Assembly (NCBI RefSeq): GCF_000768875.1
Contig: NZ_JRAO01000018.1
Coordinates: forward strand, 40,538 to 104,537
Reading direction: 5' to 3'
Origin: Porphyromonas sp. COT-239 OH1446
GTDB lineage: Bacteria; Bacteroidota; Bacteroidia; Bacteroidales; Porphyromonadaceae
DNA length: 64,000 nt
This document shows, one piece after another, positions 49,958 through 59,310 of the stretch (position 1 is its first letter; every line of letters begins with the position of its first letter). Below the pieces are notes generated by a model. It saw only the letters and a list, made by a program, of their open reading frames with translations. It did no database searches and was not told the DNA's origin. The translations under genes and the position numbers were made by a program.

Positions 49958-51607
49958 TTACCACTTAGACTGCTCGAGCTTGAGAGTCAGTGTAGGCTGG
50001 TCGCACAGCTCTGGTGTACCAAAGTATTGGATAGGGCCTGGATAGACATAGCAGGTATTCTCAGCCCACTCATCACGCTGGCCAACAAAGTAGCGGAAGG
50101 GATTGCCCTCGAGGCGTACGAGAGCCTTCTGAATAACAGGCTTCATCATCCCATGACGACGTTCCATATTCATCATCATCGTGGTTGGGATACCTCCAGC
50201 GATCCATTCTGAAGCAGGAGCAGTAAGGTTCTGAACAGAGCTCATATAGCCCGTAACACCCGAGTTGATCAAGCAAGAAGCCGTGCGACCGAGGGCATAG
50301 CAGTAGTCTGCATCGAAGTTCGATGGCATAGCACAGCGACCTTCGTAACCGAAGAAGTGGGTTAGGGCAGAGAACTTGCCTGCAAACTTACCCTCTGACT
50401 TCCACTGAGCGAGCTTAGTACCTACCATTTCTGCCAGGAGCTTTTCGGTCTCAATGAGCGAAACTTGTACGTTGCCGTGTGGGTCTCTGTCTAGTGTCAG
50501 CTGACGGGCAACCGTAGCTGGGAGGCTAGCATAAAGTTCAGAGTTGTCCTTGCTCAGGTGAGAGATGATGTAGTTGCGCTGCTCGTCTGCAGCTACGGCA
50601 CGGAAGTCCTCTTCGTGATGAGCAAGGAAGTCATTGAGTTCTGCGATCAGCTTCTTCATCGCAGGAATAAACTCGATCAGACCCTCGGGGATGAGGACTG
50701 TCCCGAAGTGCTCACCCTTGGCCGAACGCTTGGCAACAATGCTCGCAATATAAGTTACTACATCATCTAGAGACATTCCCTTAGCCTCTACCTCTTCGGA
50801 GATGATAGCGATATTGGGCTGCACCTGCAGAGCACATTCAAGGGCTATATGAGAAGCTGAGCGACCCATCAGCTTGATGAAGTGCCAGTATTTGCGTGCT
50901 GAGTTACAGTCGCGCTGGATATTGCCAATAACCTCTCCATAGACCTTAGTTGCTGTATCAAAGCCGAATGAAGTTTCGATCTGCTCGTTCTTGAGGTCGC
51001 CATCGATTGTCTTAGGACAACCGATAACCTGCACAGGTGCGTTGATACTCTTATAGTACTCGGCTAGGACTGCAGCATTGGTATTGGAGTCGTCGCCACC
51101 GATGATAACGAGAGCAGAGATATTGAGTTGCTTGAGGACCTCAAGGCCCTTGTTGTACTGCTCCACTTCTTCGAGCTTGGTACGTCCAGAGCCAATGATG
51201 TCGAAGCCGCCGGTGTTGCGATACTGGTCGATGATGTCAGCGGTTAGTTCCTTGTAGTTGTGCTGGACAAGACCATCAGGGCCCATCAAGAAGCCATAAA
51301 GACGGCTCTCGGCATGGATCGCCTTGATCCCGTCGAAGATACCAGCGATCACATTGTGCCCACCAGGAGCTTGACCACCAGAGAGGATAACGCCTACATT
51401 GACTGGCTTGCCCTGAACCTCTTCTGTTGTTGCTTCGAAGGTAAGCTTGGGAAGGCCATAAGTATGGGGGAAGAGCTCCTGAACAGCCTCTTGGTCGCTA
51501 ACGCTCTGCGTCTTCTCACCAAGGACTACCTTTACTGCGCCCTGAAGGGCTAGGGGGAGTTTAGGGCTATATTGCCCACGTGCTGCCTGTAATGGACTTT
51601 TTGTCAT
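49958..51607 (-). CDS. pfp: PPi-dependent fructose-6-phosphate 1-phosphotransferase
   Basis: Reversible phosphofructokinase that uses pyrophosphate in place of ATP. The nucleotide/PPi site is [14 protein letters not shown] (near residue 75), and [10 protein letters not shown] carries the Asp that excludes ATP binding in PPi enzymes. The substrate motif [10 protein letters not shown] holds the catalytic TIDGD, followed by [11 protein letters not shown] and [14 protein letters not shown]. At 549 residues it belongs to the long PFP clade shared with plants and spirochaetes. It likely runs glycolysis in both directions here. It is monocistronic and ends in a terminator. Confidence 0.95.
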   Translation of the reverse strand: MTKSPLQAARGQYSPKLPLALQGAVKVVLGEKTQSVSDQEAVQELFPHTYGLPKLTFEATTEEVQGKPVNVGVILSGGQAPGGHNVIAGIFDGIKAIHAESRLYGFLMGPDGLVQHNYKELTADIIDQYRNTGGFDIIGSGRTKLEEVEQYNKGLEVLKQLNISALVIIGGDDSNTNAAVLAEYYKSINAPVQVIGCPKTIDGDLKNEQIETSFGFDTATKVYGEVIGNIQRDCNSARKYWHFIKLMGRSASHIALECALQVQPNIAIISEEVEAKGMSLDDVVTYIASIVAKRSAKGEHFGTVLIPEGLIEFIPAMKKLIAELNDFLAHHEEDFRAVAADEQRNYIISHLSKDNSELYASLPATVARQLTLDRDPHGNVQVSLIETEKLLAEMVGTKLAQWKSEGKFAGKFSALTHFFGYEGRCAMPSNFDADYCYALGRTASCLINSGVTGYMSSVQNLTAPASEWIAGGIPTTMMMNMERRHGMMKPVIQKALVRLEGNPFRYFVGQRDEWAENTCYVYPGPIQYFGTPELCDQPTLTLKLEQSKW

Positions 51608-51740
51608 CGTCTTATTTCTATTTTGAAAAACTATTTTGTTAGGCTCTCAGCCTGAGACTACAAAGTCTTTGGCTTAATTCGCTGCAAATATCGTAAAAAT
51701 CTGCGATATAGTCATCATTCTAAAACCTTCGAAAGAAGAG

Positions 51741-51774
51741 GGCTGCGGTATCAACCCAGGTTGATACCGCAGCC
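51741..51774 (-). terminator. Terminator of tRNA-Arg
   Basis: A 16-bp stem GGCTGCGGTATCAACC (51741-51756) pairs with 51759-51774 around 2 unpaired bases. CTCTTCTTTC follows on the minus strand. It is 18 bp beyond the 3' end of the tRNA and lies between it and pfp. Confidence 0.8.
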
Positions 51775-51791
51775 TTCTCTTCATTTATAAG

Positions 51792-51863
51792 TAGCCCCGA
51801 GCAGAATCGAACTGCTATCTAAAATTTAGGAAATTCTTGTTCTATCCGTTGAACTACGAGGCC
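51792..51863 (-). tRNA. tRNA-Arg (anticodon CCT)
   Basis: Cloverleaf of 72 nt. The 7-bp acceptor stem is GGCCTCG with CGGGGCT (two G-U pairs), followed by T8-A9. The D arm is GTTC/GAAC, the anticodon stem AGAAT/ATTTT with loop TTCCTAA (anticodon CCT), the variable loop is short, and the T arm is AGCAG-TTCGATT-CTGCT with discriminator A. The 3' CCA is not encoded (CTTA follows). It reads AGG codons. Confidence 0.92.
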
Positions 51864-51902
51864 CCATATCATAGAAGGGTCGTCTGTATCTCCCTTCGGC
51901 CG

Positions 51903-51910
51903 CAAAGGTA
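51903..51910 (-). promoter_or_regulatory. -7 box for tRNA-Arg
   Basis: TACCTTTG on the minus strand, then CGGCCG, 40 bp upstream of the tRNA 5' end. The rest of the 183-bp gap to the gnd stop shows nothing else clear. Confidence 0.6.
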
Positions 51911-52046
51911 AGGCTTTTTCCTCATCCAGGCAACCTCACTCGTTAGGCAACATCTATCAGCTAGACGGAGAGGGGGGCTTTGCCTAGCCATCTCCTTCTT
52001 GTTGTGTATTGTGGGATTGATCCTTCGAGTCGAGGAGAGGCGGAGG

Positions 52047-53522
52047 CTAGACGCTGTAGGTTGTCGAGGAGGTATTGCCTCCAAAGCCTGTCCAATTCTC
52101 GTGGAAGAACGTACTACGGGGCGCATCCGTCCGCTCGAAGGTGTGTGCCCCGAAGTAGTCTCTCTGTGCCTGGAGCATATTGGCAGGTAGCTGCCCACTG
52201 ACGAGAGAGTGGAAGTAATTCAAGGCCGAGGAGAAAGCTGGCGTTGGATAAGCTCTCAGCGTTGCTTGAGCGACACAGAGCCTCCAGGCGGGGAGAGCCT
52301 GCTTGATCTCCTCTGAGAAGTAATCGTCCAGCAACAGATGCTCGAGCTGAGTGGTCTCTTCATAGGCTCTAGAGATCTCGCTCAAGAAACGAGAACGAAT
52401 GATGCAGCCAGCACGCCAGAGGCGGGCGATAGAGGCCAAGTCAAGCCCCCAACCTCGCTCTCGAGAGGCCTGCTGCATGAGCACGAATCCCTGAGCATAG
52501 GAGACGAGCTTGGAAGCATAGAGGCAGTCATGTAGAGCTTCGAGGGTTATCTCTGGCAACCCATTGGCTGCTGAGGCGTGGTGATCTAAGGCGAAGTGGG
52601 CACTGGCCCTTAGGCGGAGCTCCTTAGCGGCCGAGAGGCTGCGCTCGTAGACTGCCGAGGCAATCAGATTGAGCGGAGCTCCATACTCAAGCGAATTGAT
52701 GACGCTCCACTTACCCGTCCCCTTCTGCCCTGCAGTGTCTAGGATATGGTCGATCAGATAGCCTCCTGTAGCGGCATCCCGATGGCGTAGGATCTGCGAA
52801 GAGATCTCTACGAGGTAGCTAGATAGCTTACCCTCATTCCACCTGCCGAAGGCCTCGGCCATCGCCTCATTGTCCATCCCGAGGATATGCTTCATCTGCC
52901 AATAGGCCTCTGCGATAAGCTGCATATCCCCATATTCAATACCATTGTGCACCATCTTAACGAAGTGTCCAGAGCCTCCTGCCCCCACCCATGAGCAGCA
53001 GGGGGTGCCATCCTCTGCTTTGGCGGCAATGCGGGTGAAGATGGGAGCGATGCGCTCCCAAGCCTCTACAGCCCCTCCAGGCATGATCGAGGGGCCATTC
53101 AGAGCTCCCTCTTCCCCGCCCGAGATGCCAGCACCGACGAAGTAGATGCCTCGCTCACGGAGGTAGGCCTCTCGTCGCTCACTATCCTCCCAGTTTGAGT
53201 TCCCCCCATCGATGACGATGTCTCCAGCCTCTAGGTAAGGCAGAAGGCCTTCGATCACAAGGTCTACGGGCTTGCCAGCCCGGATCATCATCATGATGCG
53301 GCGAGGCCTCTCAATGGAGGCGACAAACTTGCTCAGATCCGTGAAGCCAGCGAAACGCTTGCCAGCCCCACGCCCCTGCATGAACCGCTCTACTACCTCG
53401 GCCTCTGCCCCCTCTGCCCGGTTGTATACCGAGACAAAGAAGCCATTGCGCTCCATATTCAGGGCGAGGTTCTCTCCCATAACAGCCAGGCCGATCAGCC
53501 CTATATCTGATAATTGCTTCAT
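52047..53522 (-). CDS. gnd: 6-phosphogluconate dehydrogenase, decarboxylating
   Basis: Oxidative pentose-phosphate enzyme that makes ribulose 5-phosphate, CO2 and NADPH. The NADP loop is GLIGLAVMGENLALN at the N-terminus. The substrate site carries DGGNSNWEDS, VGAGISGGEEGALNGPSIMPGG split over the loop (read here as GISGGEEGALNGPSIMPGG), and catalytic Lys in GHFVKMVHNGIEYGDMQ. The length (491) fits the long dimeric class rather than the short NAD enzymes. Zwf and pgl are not adjacent. The hydrophobic start could form, but this is a cytosolic enzyme. It lies between tRNA-Arg and the glycogen operon. Confidence 0.95.
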   Translation of the reverse strand: MKQLSDIGLIGLAVMGENLALNMERNGFFVSVYNRAEGAEAEVVERFMQGRGAGKRFAGFTDLSKFVASIERPRRIMMMIRAGKPVDLVIEGLLPYLEAGDIVIDGGNSNWEDSERREAYLRERGIYFVGAGISGGEEGALNGPSIMPGGAVEAWERIAPIFTRIAAKAEDGTPCCSWVGAGGSGHFVKMVHNGIEYGDMQLIAEAYWQMKHILGMDNEAMAEAFGRWNEGKLSSYLVEISSQILRHRDAATGGYLIDHILDTAGQKGTGKWSVINSLEYGAPLNLIASAVYERSLSAAKELRLRASAHFALDHHASAANGLPEITLEALHDCLYASKLVSYAQGFVLMQQASRERGWGLDLASIARLWRAGCIIRSRFLSEISRAYEETTQLEHLLLDDYFSEEIKQALPAWRLCVAQATLRAYPTPAFSSALNYFHSLVSGQLPANMLQAQRDYFGAHTFERTDAPRSTFFHENWTGFGGNTSSTTYSV

Positions 53523-53587
53523 AAAGTCTGTAGTTAATGATTTATCTGAATAACCCTCATCTGAGGATGAATGTTTGGCTCAAAAGC

Positions 53588-53625
53588 ACTCCCTCGGTCG
53601 AGACTAGTGCTCGGGCCAAGGGAGT
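53588..53625 (-). terminator. Terminator of the glycogen operon
   Basis: A 10-bp stem (53588-53597 with 53616-53625, one G-U pair) and an inner CGAG/CTCG stem. GCTTTTGAG follows on the minus strand. It lies 34 bp after the GH57 stop and 65 bp from the gnd start. Confidence 0.8.
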
Positions 53626-53659
53626 ACAAATGGGTTCGACGGTAGGGCAAGCCCTCAGA

Positions 53660-54943
53660 CTACTGCTTGTCTGAGAGCTGGGCGAGTCTTTGCTCGAGCT
53701 CTTGGATGCGCAGGTTCTGATTTTTGATCGTCTGCTGATAGGAGTTGAGCTCCTCTACATCGATCGACCGAGGGGCCTCTTTCTCTACTCGTACATCGAA
53801 GTCACTCAGGACATTCATGTAGTTGTTGAAGGCATCGTAGGGTGAGCTATAGGGGCTAAAGCCTCCGCCCCCCCAATTGACCGTATTCATATAGTAGAAG
53901 TGGTCAGAGCTTTGTAGATATAGCCAGTCCTGTAGGATTGTCTGATCCTGAACGGTACGTACACGTTCCCCCCACTCACGAAGCTTCTCCATAGCTCCTT
54001 GCTGTAGGATGTTGCCTGTCCATTCGTTCGTACTCTTCTCCTCTCCTGAACTGGATATGGGATAAGGGACAGAGAGCTCTCCCACGCTCTTATGCAGATC
54101 AAGTAGCTCGCTCGGAGTGGCGAAGCCAACACCCTCTCGCTTGGCAATTGATGGTAGGGCTCTGAAGAAATCGAAGATGCCGCTCTCGGCTCGGTGCATA
54201 CTCCCCAAGACCTCGTAGTTCATGTAGAGGATGGTGAAGTCCTCTCCCTCAGGCAACCAGCGCACACGGCCAGCCAATTTGTCCGCTGTGATAGGATATT
54301 CGGGGGCATCGTAGCGAGAGAAGTCTCTGGATATGAGCTCGGAGAGGGATGGGTTGCGTAGTAGGAGCTTGATGCTGGGCTCTGTGGACGAGCTGTAGAT
54401 GTAGTTAGGGCTCTTCCAGCCTAGGACATGCTTAGCTCCCTCGGTCAGTACAGCCTCGAAACCTAGAGCCCTAGCCTCAGCGGAGATCTCGTCCGTGTAG
54501 ATGAGCTCTGTATTGCACAGCACTCTTGAAGGCTGCATGCCGAAGAGCTCTCGGAGCTTACGCTGCTGCATCCTAACCTGAGAGCGAAACTCAACTGGGT
54601 CATAGAGGGAGGTCAGCGAGTGGGCATAGGTCTCGGCCAGGAGCTCTACACGCCCAGTGGCCACTAGTTCTCTGAAGCTCTCGATGAGCTGCTGCCCGTA
54701 GCCCTCCATCTGCTCTATGGCCAACCCCGAGATACAGTAGCTGATGCGCAGCTCGGGGTGCTCGCGGAGCATCTCTAGCAGCATCCTATTGGCGGGTAAG
54801 TAGCTGGTTTCGGCTATGCGAGAGAAGATCTCAGCATTCTGAATATCATCGCTATAGTGATGCTCATTGCCTATATCGAAGAAGCGGTAGCGACGTAGCC
54901 TATAGGGCTGATGTATCTGAAAGCACAAACAAATCTTTTTCAT
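53660..54943 (-). CDS. GH57 alpha-amylase-like enzyme
   Basis: Cytosolic retaining alpha-glucan hydrolase of 427 residues. The GH57 barrel starts LCFQIHQPYR (conserved region 1, HQP at 11-13), the nucleophile Glu is in CNTELIYTDE (about E146), and the acid Asp region is LQSSDHFYYM (about D347). There is no signal peptide. A coiled coil (about residues 400-425, EELNSYQQTIKNQNLRIQEL) ends the protein. It follows a GT4 glycogen synthase and a debranching enzyme, so it probably trims or remodels internal glycogen. Gene order debranching - GT4 - GH57 is the conserved Bacteroidales glycogen operon. Confidence 0.92.
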   Translation of the reverse strand: MKKICLCFQIHQPYRLRRYRFFDIGNEHHYSDDIQNAEIFSRIAETSYLPANRMLLEMLREHPELRISYCISGLAIEQMEGYGQQLIESFRELVATGRVELLAETYAHSLTSLYDPVEFRSQVRMQQRKLRELFGMQPSRVLCNTELIYTDEISAEARALGFEAVLTEGAKHVLGWKSPNYIYSSSTEPSIKLLLRNPSLSELISRDFSRYDAPEYPITADKLAGRVRWLPEGEDFTILYMNYEVLGSMHRAESGIFDFFRALPSIAKREGVGFATPSELLDLHKSVGELSVPYPISSSGEEKSTNEWTGNILQQGAMEKLREWGERVRTVQDQTILQDWLYLQSSDHFYYMNTVNWGGGGFSPYSSPYDAFNNYMNVLSDFDVRVEKEAPRSIDVEELNSYQQTIKNQNLRIQELEQRLAQLSDKQ

Positions 54944-54952
54944 AACGTAGCG

Positions 54953-56215
54953 TTATCTAATGAGTCTATTGTATATGTTACGAACCTTGAGCCCTGCATC
55001 TTCCCATGTCAGGGCATTTACCTCACGTAGCCCCTCGACCTTGAGGAACTCGTGCATCTCAGGATAGCTAATGAGGGCATACATAGCGTCGGCCATGGCC
55101 TCCACATCCCAGTAGTCTACCTTGACAGCATAGTTGAGGATCTCGGCACAACCTGATTGATGCGAGATGATCGAGGGGACGCCACACTGCATCGCCTCGA
55201 GGGGAGAGATCCCGAAGGGCTCTGAGACTGAGGGCATGACGTAGACATCGCTGGACTTGAAGACTTCGTACACCTGTCGTCCCTTCATAAAGCCTGTGAA
55301 GTGGAAGCGGTCAGAGATATTGTACTTGGCAGCTAGACGGATCATAGCATCCATCATGTCCCCGCTGCCCGCCATGATGAAGCGAACCTTATTCGTGCGC
55401 TCGAGCACCCGAGCAGCTGCCTCGACGAAGTATTCACAGCCCTTCTGCATCGTGATGCGCCCGAGGAAGGTAATGATCTTATCTTCCTTGACCCCTCGCT
55501 GGTCGGGGATGGAGAGGATCGAGGGCTCGAGCGGTGTAACGGCGTTGTGTACTGTGGTTACCTTGCTAGGGTCTTGGTGGTATTTCTCGATCACAGTTCG
55601 GCGGGTTAGGTCGCTCACCGTGATGATATGGTCTGCATGGTTAAGCCCATCCATCTCGATGCCGAAAACCACTGGGTTAACATTGCCTCGGCTGCGGTCG
55701 AAGTCGGTGGCGTGCACATGCACGACTAGAGGCTTGCCTGTGATTTTCTTGGCATGTATGCCCGCAGGGTAAGTGAGCCAGTCGTGCGAATGGATAATAT
55801 CAAAAGGCTCGGCCCGAGCAATGACCCCTGCCACAATCGAGTAGTTGTTGATCTCCTCGAGCAGGTTGTCTGGATATCGGCCTGAGAACTCGATGCAGCC
55901 GAGGTCGTTGGTATGCTTGGAGCTGAAGTCCGCATAGATATGCTCTCGCAGGTGGTAGTAGGTCTCGGGAGCCATCTTGCCTTGTAAGCGATGCTGCACA
56001 TGTTCATAAGGGACATCACGATAGACGATAGGAGTATCGCCTGCGCCTATAATTCGGAGGAAGCTCTGATCCTCGTCTCCACTGGGACGGGGGATAACGA
56101 AGGTGGTCTCCATATCAGGCTGCTGAGCCATGCCCTTAGTTAGACCATAGCTAGCAGTCCCGAGGCCGCCTAAGATATGTGGTGGAAACTCCCAACCAAA
56201 CATCAATGCTTTCAT
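54953..56215 (-). CDS. Glycogen synthase-like GT4 glycosyltransferase
   Basis: GT-B enzyme of 420 residues that probably extends alpha-1,4-glucan chains. The N-terminus MKALMFGWEFPPHILGGLGT contains the Gly-rich acceptor/donor loop seen in starch and glycogen synthases. The C-terminal domain carries ITFLGRITMQKGCEYFVEAA and the E-x7-E motif in SVSEPFGISPLEAMQCGVPS. It differs from GT5 GlgA enzymes in lacking the KTGGL motif, as other Bacteroidales homologues do. It overlaps the debranching gene by 4 bp and is followed by GH57 after 9 bp. Donor (UDP- or ADP-glucose) is not decided by sequence. Confidence 0.88.
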   Translation of the reverse strand: MKALMFGWEFPPHILGGLGTASYGLTKGMAQQPDMETTFVIPRPSGDEDQSFLRIIGAGDTPIVYRDVPYEHVQHRLQGKMAPETYYHLREHIYADFSSKHTNDLGCIEFSGRYPDNLLEEINNYSIVAGVIARAEPFDIIHSHDWLTYPAGIHAKKITGKPLVVHVHATDFDRSRGNVNPVVFGIEMDGLNHADHIITVSDLTRRTVIEKYHQDPSKVTTVHNAVTPLEPSILSIPDQRGVKEDKIITFLGRITMQKGCEYFVEAAARVLERTNKVRFIMAGSGDMMDAMIRLAAKYNISDRFHFTGFMKGRQVYEVFKSSDVYVMPSVSEPFGISPLEAMQCGVPSIISHQSGCAEILNYAVKVDYWDVEAMADAMYALISYPEMHEFLKVEGLREVNALTWEDAGLKVRNIYNRLIR

Positions 56216-58194
56216 TCGTATCTAATGATAGGGTTTGTATTGTTATACTTCGTCTTGGCGATCTCTAAGAGCTTGAGCGATCGGAGGATCTCACCCACAT
56301 TCATGGCCAGGGAGATGGCTCCACGACTCTTGTAGGGCGGATTACCGTCGAAGAGCTCCGAGATCGTACCGAGGCCATGTTCCTTGACCTCCTCCTCCAT
56401 CCCCACGAGGGTTCGCTCGGCGAAGGAGATCGCTGCGCGGCCATAGAGGCGGATATAAGCCTCGAGGTAAGGCCCGAGCAACCAGGGCCAAACAGAACCA
56501 TTGTAATAGGCTCGCTCTCGCTCTGCATGGGTCCCCGAGCAGTGCGCCTCGTAGCCGAAGCTCTTCGGGCTGAGGGAGCGCAACCCCTTTGGGGTACGCA
56601 GCTCTCTGGTTACGAATTCGATAACCGAGCGCTGCACAGGTCGTGGGAGCGGAGAGTAGGGGAGCGATACGGCAAAGATCATATTCGGACGCACGCTCCA
56701 GTCCTTGACCCCTCCATAGCACACACTATCATAGAGGTAGCCGTGCTCATTGACAAAAGTCGCACAGAAGTTGCGCTCCACTCGCTCGCACAGCTCCTCT
56801 AGCTCCAGGGTTTTGTATGCAGGCATCAGCTCCGAATAGAAGCACAGAGCATTATACCACAGAGCATTGAGCTCTACGAGGTAGCCCGTTCGGGGGATGA
56901 TCGCTCGGCCGTCGGGAGCCTTGGCATCCATCCAGCTAAGTGGCTTATCATCGTGGCTATAGGTATAGAGTAGCCCCGTCTCATCAATGCGCACACTGGG
57001 GTGAATATTGCGCTGATAGTAGGCAATAACCTTGCCGACGAATGAGCCATAGCGAGCTCGAGCATCCTCTAGGCCCGTATGTAGGGCATACTGCTGGATG
57101 CTCCATAGAGCCCACAGCCCTACATCGGGGTCGGTCAGGTGGGTTACTAGTGGATCGACAGAGACCTGAGACATATATCGCTCAAAGACCGGGATCATGG
57201 TGTCCATGATTCGATAGAACCGCTCGGGAGCCTCAGAGTAGATGGAGCAGCCAGGCAGGGCTACGAAGAGGTCTCTCGCTCGGACGCCGAACCAAGGGTA
57301 GCCTGCCAGTAGGTAACCATCGGTCGGGTTGGGGCGATAGTAGAATTGCTGAGCTGCATTGAGCAGACACGAGCGGAAGTCTTGCCTGGGGATGCGCACA
57401 TCGACCTCTGCATCGAAGGCCTGTTCGAGCCTCAAGGGATCGGTCTCGCTGAGCCCTGCTGAGAAGTAGAGGGGCTTGCCCTTCTCGATCTTCACCTCGA
57501 AGTAACCAGGCACATAGAGATCTTCGGTGAATTCATACCCTCGCTCACGCTCCTTGAAGTAGGCTACCTGCTCGTTCCAGTAGGCCTCATGTACGAAGTC
57601 GCTAGGTTGCGAGAGCTGCATGTAGAGCTCTGGATAACCTTTGTAGAGGCACATGCTGATGCCCTGTTGGCAGGGTCGCACCTCAGAGTTGATGTGATCA
57701 TTGCGGTGGGTAAGCATCTTCACATCTCTAAAGGCCAAGAGGGGCGAGAGCCTTAGCGTGGTCTCGCTATGGGCCTCTAGGAGAGTGAACTTGATGATCA
57801 CCCGGTGCTCATAGTGGCAGAAGAAAAACTCTCGGCGCAGGACAACCCCACCGACACGATAGGTCGTAGACGAAGCAATGTCTATATTGTACTCTCGAAT
57901 GTACTTGTGCCCCTTGGGAGAGAACGAGCCATCCCGATACTCATGCACCCCTATATTGAAAGGAACTCCATGCTGTACGATCGTCAGATCGAGGGATGAG
58001 AGTAGGACATGATTATTAGGGCTCAGCTCGGGAATAGGGACGACCAGCACACCATGGTACTTGCGGGTATTGCACCCTACAATGCTTGAGCAGCAGTAAG
58101 CGCCCATTCTATTAGTACGGATGTATTCCCTTTGGAGGGCTTCATCCAGATTAGACATCATTCGTCTATCAAATTTGAGATAGCTCATGGTCAA
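56212..58194 (-). CDS. Glycogen debranching enzyme (amylo-alpha-1,6-glucosidase type)
   Basis: Protein of 660 residues. An N-terminal bacterial GDE domain (LQREYIRTNRMGAYCCSSIV, TRKYHGVLVVPIPEL) is followed by a C-terminal six-hairpin GH133-like domain (LLAGYPWFGVRARDLFVALP, then GTHAERERAYYNGSVWPWLL). The order matches the GDE_N_bac/GDE_C family, which removes alpha-1,6 branches of glycogen. There is no signal peptide. It starts the three-gene glycogen operon and is coupled to the GT4 gene through an ATGA overlap. The third codon is also ATG. The promoter is not obvious in the upstream A/T-rich stretch (58195-58300). Confidence 0.92.
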   Translation of the reverse strand: MTMSYLKFDRRMMSNLDEALQREYIRTNRMGAYCCSSIVGCNTRKYHGVLVVPIPELSPNNHVLLSSLDLTIVQHGVPFNIGVHEYRDGSFSPKGHKYIREYNIDIASSTTYRVGGVVLRREFFFCHYEHRVIIKFTLLEAHSETTLRLSPLLAFRDVKMLTHRNDHINSEVRPCQQGISMCLYKGYPELYMQLSQPSDFVHEAYWNEQVAYFKERERGYEFTEDLYVPGYFEVKIEKGKPLYFSAGLSETDPLRLEQAFDAEVDVRIPRQDFRSCLLNAAQQFYYRPNPTDGYLLAGYPWFGVRARDLFVALPGCSIYSEAPERFYRIMDTMIPVFERYMSQVSVDPLVTHLTDPDVGLWALWSIQQYALHTGLEDARARYGSFVGKVIAYYQRNIHPSVRIDETGLLYTYSHDDKPLSWMDAKAPDGRAIIPRTGYLVELNALWYNALCFYSELMPAYKTLELEELCERVERNFCATFVNEHGYLYDSVCYGGVKDWSVRPNMIFAVSLPYSPLPRPVQRSVIEFVTRELRTPKGLRSLSPKSFGYEAHCSGTHAERERAYYNGSVWPWLLGPYLEAYIRLYGRAAISFAERTLVGMEEEVKEHGLGTISELFDGNPPYKSRGAISLAMNVGEILRSLKLLEIAKTKYNNTNPIIRYE

Positions 58195-58447
58195 TTATTC
58201 CTCCTATTTGATATTTACAAAAGGGATAGTTTGTTTATTTGCAGGCTAAGTTACGTTTTTATTTGCCAAAACAGGCAGATACTCGCTTCTTTTTTGTGAG
58301 TTTTCGGCGTATTGTGGAGGCTCTACGAGCCCAAGGTCTATCTATCAGCTTGAATGCCTGCATCTATCGATTTCTTCGGAGATCTTACAGGCTTCGTAAA
58401 TGAGCTCTCGAGATTCAATCCGATAAGCTCTCGGGAGCACCTCCGTG

Positions 58448-58535
58448 GAGGCCCAAGTAGGCTCTCACTCGAGACTCAGATAGGATCTCACCTGAGACTC
58501 AGATAGGATCTCGGTGGAGATCCTATTTAGATCAT
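58448..58535. repeat. 23-bp-period repeat array E (4 units)
   Basis: Three reverse units at 58448, 58471 and 58494 (best copy GAGACTCAGATAGGATC, twice) followed by one forward unit GATCCTATTTAGATCAT at 58519. Spacing is 23 bp, with 25 bp at the switch. It lies in the 600-bp gap between the debranching gene and tRNA-Ala. The remainder of that gap holds the tRNA terminator but no gene. Confidence 0.85.
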
Positions 58536-58722
58536 TTTCACCTCTACGGTATCCGCTTCATTTCGCCTCTATCTACTATGAGGATTTCCTCCGGGGCTGT
58601 AGGCAGCCTTCTTCTCCACCCCAAATATTCAGCCAATCTATGCTCTCGAGACGCTTACGCCTAGTGGGGGTATTGCCCGTCCGCTGCGATAGGCTCGGAG
58701 ATCCTGAAAGCATACAAAAGCA

Positions 58723-58758
58723 AAAGGATCGAGGGCGCATGCACACCCTCGATCCTTT
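58723..58758 (-). terminator. Terminator of tRNA-Ala
   Basis: A 13-bp perfect stem AAAGGATCGAGGG (58723-58735) with 58746-58758. TTTGCTTTTG follows on the minus strand. It is 36 bp beyond the tRNA 3' end. Confidence 0.85.
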
Positions 58759-58793
58759 ATTTTGCAGATCATTCCTCTACCTAGATGATCCAG

Positions 58794-58867
58794 TGGAGTA
58801 TAGCGGACTCGAACCGCTCACCTCGACACTGCCAGTGTCGCGCTCTAGCCAGATGAGCTAATACCCC
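58794..58867 (-). tRNA. tRNA-Ala (anticodon GGC)
   Basis: Cloverleaf of 74 nt. The acceptor stem is GGGGTAT with ATACTCC (one G-U pair), then T8-A9. The D arm is GCTC/GAGC, the anticodon stem CGACA/TGTCG with loop CTGGCAG (anticodon GGC), and the T arm AGCGG-TTCGAGT-CCGCT with discriminator A. No CCA is encoded (CTG follows). It reads GCC and GCU codons. Confidence 0.95.
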
Positions 58868-58883
58868 GTTCTCGATTGCGATG

Positions 58884-58891
58884 CAAAGGTA
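58884..58891 (-). promoter_or_regulatory. -7 box for tRNA-Ala
   Basis: TACCTTTG on the minus strand followed by CATCGC, 17 bp from the mature 5' end of the tRNA. It lies back-to-back with the DUF4286 promoter box 24 bp away. Confidence 0.6.
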
Positions 58892-58914
58892 AGTAATATT
58901 TTTGATTCTAGTAT

Positions 58915-58922
58915 TATCTTTG
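58915..58922 (+). promoter_or_regulatory. -7 box for DUF4286-ruvC
   Basis: TATCTTTG on the plus strand, 33 bp upstream of the DUF4286 ATG. Two divergent boxes within 40 bp serve a tRNA and a protein operon. Confidence 0.6.
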
Positions 58923-58955
58923 CTCGAAAATATCTCAAAATATATTCTCTCAACA

Positions 58956-59270
58956 ATGGCACTGTTACACAATACCACCTTTATGATGACAGAACAGACT
59001 GTACAAGAGTTTCTTGACTTTATGAGGGAGCTCTACCTCCCTGCGCTCAGAGGTAGTGATATATTGAGCGACATCAGGCTACATCGCATCCAAACACACG
59101 AGGGAGAGAGCGATGCAGTGAGCTTTGCCCTACATTTTCGAGTTGACGATCAGATGAGTCTCATGAGCTTCATGACAGAGATCGCTGTGGATAGTAATGC
59201 TGCTTTAGTACGCCACTTTGGCGAGCGAGTAATAGGCTTCTCAACAACGATGGAGGAGGTCGAGCTGTAG
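58956..59270 (+). CDS. DUF4286 family protein
   Basis: Small soluble protein of 104 residues. The start at 58956 gives [20 protein letters not shown], matching the family pattern of a short beta strand (YNTTF-like) and a helix ([13 protein letters not shown]). A longer start at 58902 would lie upstream of the promoter box. The core ends in [22 protein letters not shown] strands and [16 protein letters not shown]. The family is found next to ruvC in Bacteroidetes, and its ferredoxin-like fold resembles YciI/EthD-type small proteins. No function is known. ruvC follows after 40 bp. Confidence 0.85.
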   Translation: MALLHNTTFMMTEQTVQEFLDFMRELYLPALRGSDILSDIRLHRIQTHEGESDAVSFALHFRVDDQMSLMSFMTEIAVDSNAALVRHFGERVIGFSTTMEEVEL

Positions 59271-59310
59271 GCCGAAGAGAGGGTCGAGGGCTCAGCGCAA
59301 GATTAGATTG

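Noticed and set aside
51789..51865. Acceptor stem of tRNA-Arg starting at the GGGG two bases upstream
   Set aside because: That register does not pair with the 3' strand; starting at GGCCTCG gives seven pairs.
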